Assembly: GCA_965222695.1 (NCBI GenBank)
Contig: OZ244967.1
Span: forward strand, 3,410,001-3,474,000
Reading direction: 5' to 3'
Origin: UBA7957 sp965222695
GTDB taxonomy: Bacteria > Pseudomonadota > Gammaproteobacteria > Granulosicoccales > Granulosicoccaceae
Length of the DNA: 64,000 nucleotides
Shown: piece after piece, positions 53,473 to 62,577 of the stretch
Numbering within the stretch: the stretch's first letter is position 1
How the letters are laid out: every line of letters starts with the position of its first letter
The notes under the pieces: model-generated
Databases searched by the model: none
What the model was told of the DNA's origin: nothing
What the model saw: only the letters and a program-made list of their open reading frames with translations
Made by a program: the position numbers and the translations under genes

Positions 53473-53691
53473 CCAAGGCTCCACTGTAGGTCAAATGATT
53501 AAAATTACGTGAAGGTCGCGGTCACGCAGAAAAGCGCGCAAGTATACTGATTTTATCGACTTCACTCAAGAGAAAAGATTTTATATCCAAAAGGAGATAA
53601 AAATCTTAGCTAAGATGCCAATTATTATATCCAATTGCGGCAGGTTAAAGTTGTGAATATTTAATTCATACTATTGCGCTCTTAGGAATAG

Positions 53692-53758
53692 AAGACAGCG
53701 CAGCAAAATGCCGCGCTGAAACCACCAAAGGAGGATGGAGGAGGAAACCTGTTCAGGC
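53692..53758 (-). ncRNA. candidate anti-Shine-Dalgarno small RNA, unit 1
   Basis: On the minus strand a CCTCCTCCATCCTCCT block (53730-53745) is followed by a hairpin (53717-53710 with 53704-53697; 8 pairs, loop ATTTT). One pair is G-U if the minus strand is transcribed but an A-C mismatch on the other strand, which favours the minus strand. The 27-bp block 53722-53748 recurs in unit 2. The CCUCCU motif resembles that of cuckoo-type small RNAs of alphaproteobacteria. No good promoter or T-run is evident for this copy alone. Confidence 0.35.
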
Positions 53759-53837
53759 TGGCTATATTAAGACTGAAAAACCAGCAAATAAAAAAACCCG
53801 TAATTTAAGTACTCTCTGAATAAGATCTAAAGTTTAA

Positions 53838-53947
53838 AAATGACGCGGTCGTTGAAGACCGCGCCAAATCCACCGTAGGAGGATGGAGGAGGAAACTTTA
53901 CCTAAGACGATATAAGAATATTATTATATTCCAATCTGTCTTGTCAA
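53838..53947 (-). ncRNA. candidate anti-Shine-Dalgarno small RNA, unit 2, with promoter
   Basis: The same block as unit 1 (53870-53896, 25 of 27 identical), followed on the minus strand by a 7-bp hairpin GACCGCG-type (53863-53844, six-base loop) and CATTTTT, a fair intrinsic terminator. Upstream is a perfect -35 TTGACA (53947-53942) and an AT-rich -10 region with TAATAT at about 53923-53918. A transcript of about 75 nt is predicted from roughly 53910. Confidence 0.4.
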
Positions 53948-54261
53948 CTCTCAACTCGAACGTTTGTATTAAATAATTGTTCGAGTTCTCCCTCAGAGCG
54001 TTTAACTGCCTGCTAATATATAGTCTTGCTGCAACGCAGTAAAGAGATTTTTCCTTAATTTTTCGAAATTATTGTAAAACGCAAGCCACAATTACATTTC
54101 TAAATACAATCATAATATTACTTATAGACCAGTACGGTGAATTATCACAGTCCCTGAATTGAAGCGGCGCTCATTCTGGCCAGAAGATGAGAAACAAATT
54201 ACATATAAATCAATGTATTAGAGAAATATTCGCTTTACGATGTGCTATCGCGTGTCATTGA

Positions 54262-54678
54262 TTAGCTCTCCACAATTTCGTAGTCGTAGGTAATATCCGC
54301 TGTCTTCTCCAGCATTCTGCTGGCTGAGCAGTATTTATCCGCAGACAGATTGACCGCTCTTTCCACATGTTTGTCCGATAAACCCTTACCTTTGACAATA
54401 AAGCGCAAATGAATTTTTGTGAAGACTTTTGGCACGTCCTCCGCTCTCTCAGCTTTCAAGTCAACTTCGCAGCTATCTACCTGCTGCCTGGCCTTGTTTA
54501 ACATCATCACAACATCAAAAGCGGAGCATCCTCCCAGGCCTAAGAGCAGCATTTCCATGGGCCGGGGGCCGAGATTACGGCCACCAAATTCCGCTGCTCC
54601 GTCCATCACTACGGAGTGCCCACTACTGGTTTCACCAACAAAACTCATATGATCCAGCCACTTAACCCTTGCACGCAT
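54262..54678 (-). CDS. yhfA: OsmC-family protein YhfA
   Basis: A 138-residue OsmC/Ohr-fold protein. GPRPMEMLLLGLGGCSAFDVVMML holds the first reactive Cys, and SADKYCSASRMLEKTA the second. The family can reduce organic peroxides; the YhfA branch has no proven substrate. It is divergent from crp, as in E. coli and Pseudomonas. Confidence 0.93.
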   Translation of the reverse strand: MRARVKWLDHMSFVGETSSGHSVVMDGAAEFGGRNLGPRPMEMLLLGLGGCSAFDVVMMLNKARQQVDSCEVDLKAERAEDVPKVFTKIHLRFIVKGKGLSDKHVERAVNLSADKYCSASRMLEKTADITYDYEIVES

Positions 54679-54843
54679 GAAATCACCCCCTAAAACGCTT
54701 GTGTGATACCTGTCTCAAATACAGATAAACAGTGAAGATTCTGGAAATTCTGCCGAATAAATAACCGACATACAACGAATAAATCACCCGTCCTGAACCG
54801 GAACGGTGTGAACACAAGATTCAAGTTGGAGACTAGAAGGATA

Positions 54844-55482
54844 ATGCTACCGTTACGTGCAATCTCAAAACAGGCAGAATGGCTCGAAACATTTTTACGG
54901 CACAGCCATCGCAGACAGCATTCCGCCAAAACGACAATAATTCACCATGGAGACGAGCCCGATACCCTGTACTACATTATCAGTGGTTCTGTCAGCGTCG
55001 TTATCGAGGATGACGACGGCAGAGAGATCGTCCTCGCGTACTTAAACAAAGGGGATTTTTTCGGTGAAATAGGTCTGTTCGATGAAGAGAATCAACGCAG
55101 TGCATGGGTAGTAGCCCGCACCAAGTGTGAACTCGCCGAAATGAACTACGAACAATTCAAACGCCTTGCCAATCAATCACCGGATATCTTATTTGCCCTG
55201 TCTTCGCAAATTGCCTCGCGATTGCGCAAGACCAGTACGAAAGTCCGCGATCTGGCCTTTCTGGATGTCACCGGCAGAGTCGCATCGACACTACTGGATC
55301 TGGCGAAACAGCCAGACGCCATTACCCATCCGGACGGTATGCAAATTCGCATTACACGTCAGGAAATAGCCCGCATTGTGGGCTGTTCCCGTGAAATGGT
55401 CGGTCGCGTACTCAAGGAACTTGAAGAAAGAGGACTGATACATGCTCGCGGGAAAACCATGGTGATCTACGGCACGCGCTAG
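54844..55482 (+). CDS. crp: cAMP-binding regulator, CRP/Vfr
   Basis: 212 residues, starting at the ATG 5 bp after AGAAGG. The N-terminal cyclic-nucleotide domain has GDFFGEIGLFDEENQRSAWVVA; the Arg-Ser pair (QRSAWV) binds cAMP phosphate, as in Vfr and CRP. The C-terminal HTH is ITRQEIARIVGCSREMVGRVLKELEERG. The length matches E. coli CRP (210). It is divergent from yhfA and ends at a shared terminator with trpC. A class III cyclase-FHA gene lies elsewhere in the window and could supply cAMP. Confidence 0.95.
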   Translation: MLPLRAISKQAEWLETFLRHSHRRQHSAKTTIIHHGDEPDTLYYIISGSVSVVIEDDDGREIVLAYLNKGDFFGEIGLFDEENQRSAWVVARTKCELAEMNYEQFKRLANQSPDILFALSSQIASRLRKTSTKVRDLAFLDVTGRVASTLLDLAKQPDAITHPDGMQIRITRQEIARIVGCSREMVGRVLKELEERGLIHARGKTMVIYGTR

Positions 55483-55502
55483 TGATCTTAGGTTTAAAAA
55501 AT

Positions 55503-55530
55503 AAAAGGGCGGCTCATGGCCGCCTTTTTT
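55503..55530. terminator. bidirectional terminator between crp and trpC
   Basis: The stem GGCGGC with GCCGCC around loop TCATG is flanked by AAAA on the left and six T on the right. It ends crp on the plus strand and the trp operon on the minus strand. Confidence 0.88.
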
Positions 55531-55557
55531 CATGATCGAGCTAAAAACGTTATCAGA

Positions 55558-56361
55558 TTATCCATCAATAAACAGCTCTTTTAAGTGCCTGCCCGGGTCG
55601 GCTTCCCGCATAAACGCCTCTCCCACCAAAAATGCGTTCACGCCATTGGAGCGCATGAGTTTCACATCGTCTTTATTGAGAATTCCACTTTCCGTAACCA
55701 AAGTAAGGTCCGGCGGAACAGATGACAGCATGTCTAGCGTTGTATCCAGGCTGACATCGAATGTCCGCAAATCGCGGTTATTGATCCCGATCATCCGGGG
55801 TTGCAATTTCAACGCGGTTTCAAGCTCAGCCTGATCGTGAACTTCTATCAAGACATCCATGTCCAACTCCCGGCTGACCCCGTAGAGTGTTTCCAACTGT
55901 TCCTCCCCAAGCGCAGATACGATCAAAAGAATGCAATCCGCTCCCAACACTCTGGACTCATAAATCTGATAGGGGTCAATGGTAAAATCCTTGCGAATAA
56001 CCGGCAGATCGCACGCCTCTCGCGCATCGATCAAATACTTGTCATTTCCCTGGAAAAAATCGATATCGGTCAGCACGGACAGACAGGTCGCACCTGCCTG
56101 CGCGTAACTTTGCGCGATCTCCGCAGGTACAAAATGCTCGCGAATGACGCCCTTGCTTGGTGATGCCTTTTTTATCTCAGCTATAACAGCAGGCAGATTT
56201 TGCAAGACTCTATGCTTGACTGCCTTTACAAAACCGCGGACGGGAGGTGCGCAATCCAGGCGGTCTTTCAGCTGCACTGTACTGATACGCTTTGAGCGAT
56301 ATGCAATCTCGGACGCTTTATGATCGATGATTTTCTTTAGTATATCCGGCGCATCAGCCAT
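55558..56361 (-). CDS. trpC: indole-3-glycerol phosphate synthase
   Basis: A 267-residue TIM-barrel enzyme. It closes the indole ring in tryptophan synthesis. Motifs are AEIKKASPSKGVI, VLTDIDFFQGN, RKDFTIDPYQIYESR and IGINNRDLRTFDV. It is a stand-alone TrpC without a fused TrpF. It lies 5 bp after trpD and is last in the trpE-G-D-C operon. Confidence 0.97.
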   Translation of the reverse strand: MADAPDILKKIIDHKASEIAYRSKRISTVQLKDRLDCAPPVRGFVKAVKHRVLQNLPAVIAEIKKASPSKGVIREHFVPAEIAQSYAQAGATCLSVLTDIDFFQGNDKYLIDAREACDLPVIRKDFTIDPYQIYESRVLGADCILLIVSALGEEQLETLYGVSRELDMDVLIEVHDQAELETALKLQPRMIGINNRDLRTFDVSLDTTLDMLSSVPPDLTLVTESGILNKDDVKLMRSNGVNAFLVGEAFMREADPGRHLKELFIDG

Positions 56362-56366
56362 AGTGA

Positions 56367-57383
56367 TTAAAACGCGTTTGTTATTTTGACCAGGGCATCC
56401 AATCTGCTACGCGCAGCCCCATCGGCGATCACCGCCCGTGCCCTTTCTATCCCTGCGGACAAGCTATCCGCCAGCCCGCAGACGTAGATTGCCGCCCCGG
56501 AATTCAACAGAATCGCATCCAGCGCGGCACCAGGCTGATTATCCAGGGCTGAGGTAATCATCGCCAGGCTCTCTTTAACATTATCAACCTGAATCGATTC
56601 AAGCGGATGTAATGACATTCCGAAATCCGTCGGCGAGATGGTGTATGTATGAACCTTTCCATCCTGCAGCTCCGCACAATGGGTGGGCCCGCTGACACTG
56701 ATTTCGTCCAATCCGTCCTGCGCGTGAACGACCATGACATGCCGGCTGCCCAATTTCAGTAACACATTTGCGAGCGGTTCCGTCAGGCTATGGTCGAATA
56801 CGCCCAGGAGCTGGTTGGGTGCACCGGCCGGATTGGTCAGAGGCCCGAGTACATTGAAAATCGTTCGTATAGCCATTTCCTTACGGGGCCCGATAGCGTG
56901 TTTCATGGCACTGTGATGCATAGGGGCGAACATAAAGCCTACACCGGTTTCCTCGATACAGTCCGCTACCTGCTCCGGAGTAAGTTGTAATACAACTCCA
57001 GCCTCTTCCAACAAGTCCGCACTGCCCGACGAGCTGGAAACCGCACGATTTCCGTGTTTTGCAACCTTGCCACCGGCAGCAGCGACGACAAAGGTACAGG
57101 CCGTAGAAATATTGAAGGTGTGGGAAACATCGCCGCCCGTACCAACTATATCCACAATGTGCTCACCTTCCACCCTTACCGGGGTAGCCAGTTCGCGCAT
57201 AACACTTGCCGATGCAGCTATTTCCTGAACGCTTTCACCCTTCAATCTGAGCGCGACGAGAAAACCGCCGATCTGCGCCGAGGTCGCCTCACCGGTCATG
57301 ATCTGCATCATCACATCACGCATTTCGCTCGACGTTAAATCGTGATGTTCTATAACTTTCGCCAGCGCCTGTTGGATATTCAT
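56367..57383 (-). CDS. trpD: anthranilate phosphoribosyltransferase
   Basis: 338 residues from the ATG of MNIQQALAKV; a TTG two codons earlier is possible. It transfers phosphoribose from PRPP to anthranilate. Motifs are DIVGTGGDVSHTFNISTA, AKHGNRAVSSSSGSADLLE and FAPMHHSAMKHA. The gene follows trpG after 18 bp. Confidence 0.97.
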   Translation of the reverse strand: MNIQQALAKVIEHHDLTSSEMRDVMMQIMTGEATSAQIGGFLVALRLKGESVQEIAASASVMRELATPVRVEGEHIVDIVGTGGDVSHTFNISTACTFVVAAAGGKVAKHGNRAVSSSSGSADLLEEAGVVLQLTPEQVADCIEETGVGFMFAPMHHSAMKHAIGPRKEMAIRTIFNVLGPLTNPAGAPNQLLGVFDHSLTEPLANVLLKLGSRHVMVVHAQDGLDEISVSGPTHCAELQDGKVHTYTISPTDFGMSLHPLESIQVDNVKESLAMITSALDNQPGAALDAILLNSGAAIYVCGLADSLSAGIERARAVIADGAARSRLDALVKITNAF

Positions 57384-57401
57384 AGTCAAGGCTCTTCCAC
57401 T

Positions 57402-57989
57402 TCAATCAGTTGTCGAATTCAAAAAATTTTGCAGTAACTCGTAGCCGAACTCGGAGCGAATCGACTCAGGATGAAATTGAACGCCTTCCACATTCAGCTC
57501 CCTATGCCGTACGCCCATAATCTCATCCAGTTTTCCGTCTGCATTCTTCGTCCATGCGGTGATTTCGAGACAGTCCGGAAGCGATTCTCTATCTATCACC
57601 AGGGAATGATAGCGGGTCGCTTCAAAAGGATCAGTAAGGCCACGAAATACGCCTTTACCCGTATGATACATATCGGACATCTTTCCGTGCATAATTTCTC
57701 CGGCATGTACGATTTTTCCACCAAACACCTGACCTATGCATTGGTGGCCGAGGCACACACCAAGTATGGGCAAGTGACCGGCGAAGGCTTCGACAACCGA
57801 CATGGAAATTCCGGCTTGAGAAGGCGTACAAGGCCCTGGAGATATCATAATTTTGCTCGGTGCGAGCTTTTTAATCCCTTCGATATCAATCTCATCGTTT
57901 CTTTTAACGAGCACTTGCGCGCCCAAAACGCCGAGGTATTGTACGAGATTGTACGTAAAGGAATCGTAATTATCGATCATCAGGAGCAT
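57402..57989 (-). CDS. trpG: anthranilate synthase glutaminase subunit
   Basis: A 195-residue class I glutamine amidotransferase. The start MLLMIDNYDSFTYNLVQYLG at 57989 has GGAGG 7 bp upstream and lies inside the last codons of trpE (10-bp overlap), suggesting coupled translation. The catalytic Cys is in GVCLGHQCIG, and His-Glu in HPESI. It supplies ammonia to TrpE. PabA-type dual use is possible. Confidence 0.96.
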   Translation of the reverse strand: MLLMIDNYDSFTYNLVQYLGVLGAQVLVKRNDEIDIEGIKKLAPSKIMISPGPCTPSQAGISMSVVEAFAGHLPILGVCLGHQCIGQVFGGKIVHAGEIMHGKMSDMYHTGKGVFRGLTDPFEATRYHSLVIDRESLPDCLEITAWTKNADGKLDEIMGVRHRELNVEGVQFHPESIRSEFGYELLQNFLNSTTD

Positions 57990-59479
57990 GAGTCGTCCTC
58001 CACACACTTCTCGCCGTCCAGACCCGCTTCGGCCAAACTCACGGCCTGAAAAATCGCCCTGCCCTTGTTCATGGTTTCTTTCCATTCCAGTTCGGGAATC
58101 GAGTCATACACGACACCTGCGCCTGCCTGAATATTCAGTTCACCGTTTTTGATCACGGCTGTTCTGATGGCAATGGCGGTGTCCATATTGCCTGTCCAGG
58201 ACATATATCCTACGGCTCCGGAATAAATACCCCGCTTTACCGGTTCCAATTCATCAATAATTTCCATCGCCCGTATTTTCGGGGCTCCGCTGACAGTACC
58301 GGCCGGAAACGTGGCACGGATGACATCGACCGCGGAAAAAGTTTCCCGCAGATCACCGACCACGTTGGAAACTATATGCATCACATGAGAATAACGTTCG
58401 ATCTGCATTTCGTCGGTCACCTTGACGGACCCGGTATTGCTCACTCGTCCGGCATCATTTCTGCCAAGATCTATCAACATCAAGTGTTCGGCAAGCTCCT
58501 TCGGATCGGCCAATAGCTCTTTTTCCATGGCCTGATCTTCGGCTTCGTCCCTGCCGCGCTTTCGGGTACCGGCGATTGGTCGTACCGTAATCTGTCCCTC
58601 GTCCAGTCTGACAAGAATTTCCGGTGATGAGCCCACGACCTGGAAATCTCCCAGATCCAGGTAATACATATAGGGTGAGGGATTCAAACTGCGTAGCGCC
58701 CGATACAGATCAAGGGGCGGAGCTGAAAAAGGGATACTCAGGCGCTGTGACAAAACAACTTGCATGATATCGCCGTCGGTGATGTATTGACGGGCTGTGG
58801 AAACCGCCTGTTTAAATCCCTCTTCGGTAAAGCCGGATACAAAGTCTGACTCTTGAACCCGACGAGATTCAGAGGCTTTCGAATAATGGGGGCGGTTATT
58901 ACGCAACTGCCGTTCAAGCCGCGAAAGTTTCCGTTCGGCGGCCTGGCCTCCCGGTTTATCGGTATGTACAACCAGATAGAGTTTACCGGCCAAATTATCG
59001 ACGACGATCACTTCATCTGAGACCATCAGCAAGATATCCGGATTCCCCAGCATATCGGATTTTTGCGTTCCGGCTAATTTCGATTCTATGTACTGGACGG
59101 TGTCGTATCCAAAATAGCCGACCAGCCCACCGGTGAATTTCGGTAAGCCATCGCTTTGCCGGCAACAGCTGAGTTTCTGAACCGCGTCTATCCAATCAAG
59201 CGGATTTTCGACATCGAAACGGCTATGCAGCTGTTCCTGTGACTCGATATCGATTCGATTGCCGAAGACTTTGATCAGAATCTGGCAGGGTAGGCCGATG
59301 ATGGAATAACGACCCCATTTTTCCCCGCCTTGCACAGACTCCAGCAGATACGAATTACGCCCTTCCGCCAGTTTCATATAGGTGGAGAGCGGAGTATCCA
59401 GATCCGCCAGAATTTCGCGGCTCATGGGTATGGTGTTTTTGTCTAATTTGGCAAAACTGACGAATTGTTCGGGTGTCAT
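57980..59479 (-). CDS. trpE: anthranilate synthase component I
   Basis: 499 residues from MTPEQFVSFAKL; a longer frame reaches 84 bp further but has no better ribosome site. It converts chorismate to anthranilate. LLESVQGGEKWGRYSIIG is the tryptophan feedback region. RPIAGTRKRG, IDLGRNDAGRVS and AGAGVVYDSIPELEWKETMNK are active-site motifs. I see no Trp-rich leader peptide, so attenuation is not evident. Confidence 0.97.
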   Translation of the reverse strand: MTPEQFVSFAKLDKNTIPMSREILADLDTPLSTYMKLAEGRNSYLLESVQGGEKWGRYSIIGLPCQILIKVFGNRIDIESQEQLHSRFDVENPLDWIDAVQKLSCCRQSDGLPKFTGGLVGYFGYDTVQYIESKLAGTQKSDMLGNPDILLMVSDEVIVVDNLAGKLYLVVHTDKPGGQAAERKLSRLERQLRNNRPHYSKASESRRVQESDFVSGFTEEGFKQAVSTARQYITDGDIMQVVLSQRLSIPFSAPPLDLYRALRSLNPSPYMYYLDLGDFQVVGSSPEILVRLDEGQITVRPIAGTRKRGRDEAEDQAMEKELLADPKELAEHLMLIDLGRNDAGRVSNTGSVKVTDEMQIERYSHVMHIVSNVVGDLRETFSAVDVIRATFPAGTVSGAPKIRAMEIIDELEPVKRGIYSGAVGYMSWTGNMDTAIAIRTAVIKNGELNIQAGAGVVYDSIPELEWKETMNKGRAIFQAVSLAEAGLDGEKCVEDDSCS

Positions 59480-59811
59480 GGATTCTTCTTCATCAAAATG
59501 TTTTCTACAACGGTGTAAATCAGCGTGTTTAAGGACGCCAGCACCATTGCCAAGAATGTACATTAATGAAGTAAGTATCGGTCATTTTACAAAAACCCAA
59601 CAATTTTTGGGAAAAGGCGGCACATACTACCAAGAAATCCAGTCTCAAGACAAAGAATTTCATCCGCGGACAGATTTGAGCACCTCATGATCGACCCTTA
59701 CGGATTTTCTATTTCACGGGGCGTTCTCAAAAAACCGATGATTGGATTCACAGTCTTGCTAAAATGCCTTATCCAAGCACACACGCAAGCATTCACAAGG
59801 CGAGACCAAAG
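59480..59811. other. divergent trpE/fumarase intergenic region
   Basis: About 330 bp between the trpE and fumarase starts. It must carry promoters for both. I found no leader peptide with tandem Trp codons, no clear attenuator and no Trp-repressor-like palindrome. Confidence 0.4.
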
Positions 59812-61344
59812 ATGACCATCATCCGACAAAACGACCTTATCGACAGTGTAGCCGATGCACTGCAGTTTATTTCCTACTATCATCCTCAAGACTTTATTTC
59901 AGCGGTGCACGAGGCCTGGAAACGGGAAAAGTCATCAGCCGCCAAGGACGCTATGGCACAGATCCTCATCAACTCCCGCATGTGCGCCGAAGGCAATCGC
60001 CCGATCTGCCAGGATACGGGTATAGTCACCGTATTTATTAAAATCGGGATGGATGTTCAATGGCAGGGAGAAATGAGTATAACCGACATGGTTAACGAAG
60101 GTGTTCGTCGAGCTTATCTGGATCCGGATAACACCTTACGTGCCTCAATCCTCGATGACCCGGCTGGTAACCGTAAAAATACGGGTGATAACACGCCGGC
60201 AGTCGTACATATGGAAGTCGTGCCGGGAGAACAGGTAGAAGTCGAAGTAGCGGCTAAGGGCGGCGGTTCGGAAAATAAATCGAAAATGGTCATGCTCAAT
60301 CCAAGTGACAGCATAGTCGATTGGGTTTTGAAGACGCTGCCGGCGATGGGCGCGGGATGGTGTCCGCCGGGTATGCTGGGTATAGGAATAGGAGGCACGG
60401 CGGAAAAAGCCATGGTGCTGGCTAAAAAGTCACTCATGGAGCCGATAGATATACACGAACTCACGGCCCGTGGCCCGAAAAACCGGGTGGATGAACTGCG
60501 ACTGGAACTTTTCCAGAAAGTGAATGAACTGGGGATTGGGGCGCAAGGGCTGGGTGGATTAACCACGGTACTGGATGTAAAAATATTGGATTACCCGACA
60601 CACGCAGCATCTTTGCCCGTAGCAATGATCCCCAACTGTGCCGCGACAAGACACACACATTTCACCCTGGACGGCAATGGCCCCGCTCTTCAAACCCCGC
60701 CCCGCCTTTCTGACTGGCCTCAGATCACCTGGGATGCGGGTCCAAATGCAAGACAAGTGGACTTGAACAGCGTCACAGCCGAGGAGGTTCAAAACTGGAA
60801 ACCTGGTGAAACGCTTTTACTTTCGGGCAGGATGCTTACAGGCCGAGACGCGGCACATAAGCGAATTCAGTCACTGATCGAATCCGGACAATCACTGCCT
60901 GACGGGGTCGATCTTAAAGGACGGTTTATCTATTACGTGGGACCGGTCGATCCGGTTCGCGATGAGGTTGTCGGACCTGCAGGACCGACAACCGCAACCC
61001 GGATGGATAAGTTTACCGCAATGATGCTGGAAAAAACCGGCCTTCTGGGCATGATCGGCAAGGCGGAGCGCGGCCCCGCCGCCATAGAAGCAATTAAAAA
61101 ACACAAGTCTGTGTATCTGATGGCAGTGGGCGGTGCGGCGTACCTGGTGTCCAAAGCGATTGTCAATGCCCGGGTGGTGGCATTCGACGACTTGGGCATG
61201 GAAGCCATCCATGAATTTGAAGTCAAGGACATGCCGGTGACAGTGGCAGTCGACAGCAAAGGAGAATCAGTACATCAAACGGGCCCTGAAATTTGGAAAA
61301 ACAAAATTCAATCCGGCGAAGTGAAACCCATCTATTTTTCATAA
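59812..61344 (+). CDS. fumA: fumarate hydratase class I
   Basis: 510 residues from MTIIRQNDLID; an upstream ATG would add 16 residues. It is a 4Fe-4S hydro-lyase interconverting fumarate and malate. Cluster Cys are in NRPICQDTGIV, GAGWCPPGMLG and IPNCAATRHTH. The C-terminal beta domain has GPAGPTTATRMDKF and YLMAVGGAAYLVSKAI. It interrupts the usual gph-trpE adjacency and is transcribed opposite to both. Confidence 0.93.
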   Translation: MTIIRQNDLIDSVADALQFISYYHPQDFISAVHEAWKREKSSAAKDAMAQILINSRMCAEGNRPICQDTGIVTVFIKIGMDVQWQGEMSITDMVNEGVRRAYLDPDNTLRASILDDPAGNRKNTGDNTPAVVHMEVVPGEQVEVEVAAKGGGSENKSKMVMLNPSDSIVDWVLKTLPAMGAGWCPPGMLGIGIGGTAEKAMVLAKKSLMEPIDIHELTARGPKNRVDELRLELFQKVNELGIGAQGLGGLTTVLDVKILDYPTHAASLPVAMIPNCAATRHTHFTLDGNGPALQTPPRLSDWPQITWDAGPNARQVDLNSVTAEEVQNWKPGETLLLSGRMLTGRDAAHKRIQSLIESGQSLPDGVDLKGRFIYYVGPVDPVRDEVVGPAGPTTATRMDKFTAMMLEKTGLLGMIGKAERGPAAIEAIKKHKSVYLMAVGGAAYLVSKAIVNARVVAFDDLGMEAIHEFEVKDMPVTVAVDSKGESVHQTGPEIWKNKIQSGEVKPIYFS

Positions 61345-61498
61345 GTGCTTTCGCAATTGCTGATCAAGGGGCACTTTCCGCGTGCCTCTTGACATCGAAC
61401 ATATTTCCAGGTGAACAAGCGTGACCCGGTTGCCAATTCATCGATAAAGCTGTTAATCTTTGGCGCATCCAAGGCAACGTGATTACCGGACGACTCAT

Positions 61499-61849
61499 AT
61501 GCACAGACAAAGCCTGACAATGTTGTTTCTAATCACCATTTTTGCTTCTATTATAACGGCCTGCGCCAGTGGCGGCGACACCGGTTATTCCGTTCCGACA
61601 GCTAGATCCAAAGCTCCCGGCAAAATTACAAAATGCAAATCCGGAGACAAGCGCATAACCAGCAGTGCACAGTGCCTGCAGGATGACGCCGCCTGTTACG
61701 CACTGAACGACGGGGGCTGGTGCACAGGACCGCGAGGCCTTACCTGTCCCAGCGGTTCCAGAGCATTGAAAAGCGGAGAAAACTGCCCATCCGGCAGTCG
61801 TTGTTTCAGTCCGGGGGAAAGCCTGAATTGCGTTATCGATACTAACTAG
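61499..61849 (+). CDS. small Cys-rich lipoprotein
   Basis: 116 residues from MHRQSLTMLFLITIFA, with a lipobox ending ITAC. The mature part has eight or more Cys and repeats of the kind CPSGSRALKSGENCPSGSRC, suggesting disulfide-stapled loops. No family is recognised. It is convergent with gph, 35 bp between stops, and follows fumA at a distance of 154 bp. That gap contains a weak hairpin (AGGGGCAC with GTGCCTCT). Confidence 0.6.
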   Translation: MHRQSLTMLFLITIFASIITACASGGDTGYSVPTARSKAPGKITKCKSGDKRITSSAQCLQDDAACYALNDGGWCTGPRGLTCPSGSRALKSGENCPSGSRCFSPGESLNCVIDTN

Positions 61850-61884
61850 GCTTTGTCTGTGCCGGCAGATTAGAGCGGAATTGC

Positions 61885-62562
61885 TCAATCCTTGGAAAAT
61901 AAACTCTGCAAATCCCCAATCGAATCAATAATCGCATGCGGTCCTGCCAGGCTAATATCATTTCCATGATTGTAGCCATAAGGAACAGCAACCGATTTAT
62001 ATCCGGCTGCCTTTGCGGCCTGCACGTCGTGAACCGAATCTCCGACCATAATACATTCTGCAGTATCCGCCGAAAAAAAAGCGGATGCATGCAAAAGAGG
62101 CATGGGGTCCGGCTTTGATTTCGGTAAGGTATCTCCGCAAATGGTCAGTTCCATGTAAGGAGCCAAACCAAGCGCCTCCAGTAACGGCCGTGTGAACTGT
62201 TCGGCCTTGTTGGTCACGCATGCTCGGTGCACGCCTTGCCTTTCCAGATACTTCAGCCCCCGAAAAACCCCGGGATAAACAGTGCTTCTCTGGCTTGTAT
62301 TTTCAGAATAAATCCGCCTGAAAAGAACTATCGCCTTTTGAAATAGTTCGGGGTCTGGTTCTTTGTTTAAATCGTCAGTCAGGCCGCGCTTTACAAGCCT
62401 CTCCACACCATTACCCACCCATCTTCGGGCAGATTCAATACCGCGAGGTTTTATACCCAGGGTTTCGAGAGTACGGTCCAGGCTGAAAGACAAATCCGGG
62501 ACTGAATCAACCATCGTGCCGTCCAGATCGAACAGCACAAGCTTAGGTAAGTTCCAGTTCAT
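61885..62562 (-). CDS. gph: phosphoglycolate phosphatase
   Basis: A 225-residue HAD hydrolase. Motif I is LFDLDGTMVDSVPDL, motif III has KSKPDPMPLLHA, and motif IV is MVGDSVHDVQAAKAAG. It removes 2-phosphoglycolate formed by DNA-end repair or oxygenation. It starts 15 bp after rpe, the conserved rpe-gph pair. Confidence 0.94.
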   Translation of the reverse strand: MNWNLPKLVLFDLDGTMVDSVPDLSFSLDRTLETLGIKPRGIESARRWVGNGVERLVKRGLTDDLNKEPDPELFQKAIVLFRRIYSENTSQRSTVYPGVFRGLKYLERQGVHRACVTNKAEQFTRPLLEALGLAPYMELTICGDTLPKSKPDPMPLLHASAFFSADTAECIMVGDSVHDVQAAKAAGYKSVAVPYGYNHGNDISLAGPHAIIDSIGDLQSLFSKD

Positions 62563-62577
62563 CAGTGTTAACAGGCC

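Larger units (their letters stand above)
53473..54261. other. 789-bp gene-free region upstream of rplM
   Basis: It holds the rplM promoter, two copies of a hairpin plus anti-Shine-Dalgarno block (listed separately), and an AT-rich remainder. On the plus strand the block reads AGGAGGATGGAGGAGGAAAC and would start tiny frames of 11 and 10 codons (53735-53770 and 53883-53915, both beginning MEEET), but the ribosome-site spacing is zero. From about 53950 to the yhfA stop I see no gene and no further structure. Confidence 0.5.

Noticed and set aside
53722..53896. CRISPR-like direct repeats
   Set aside because: Only two copies, the spacing is about 120 nt, each is joined to its own hairpin, and no cas gene is present.
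57471..58049. 192-codon frame antisense to trpG
   Set aside because: trpG is certain; the frame has no family features.
59480..59700. trp leader peptide and attenuator
   Set aside because: No tandem Trp codons and no alternative hairpins with a T-run were found before trpE.
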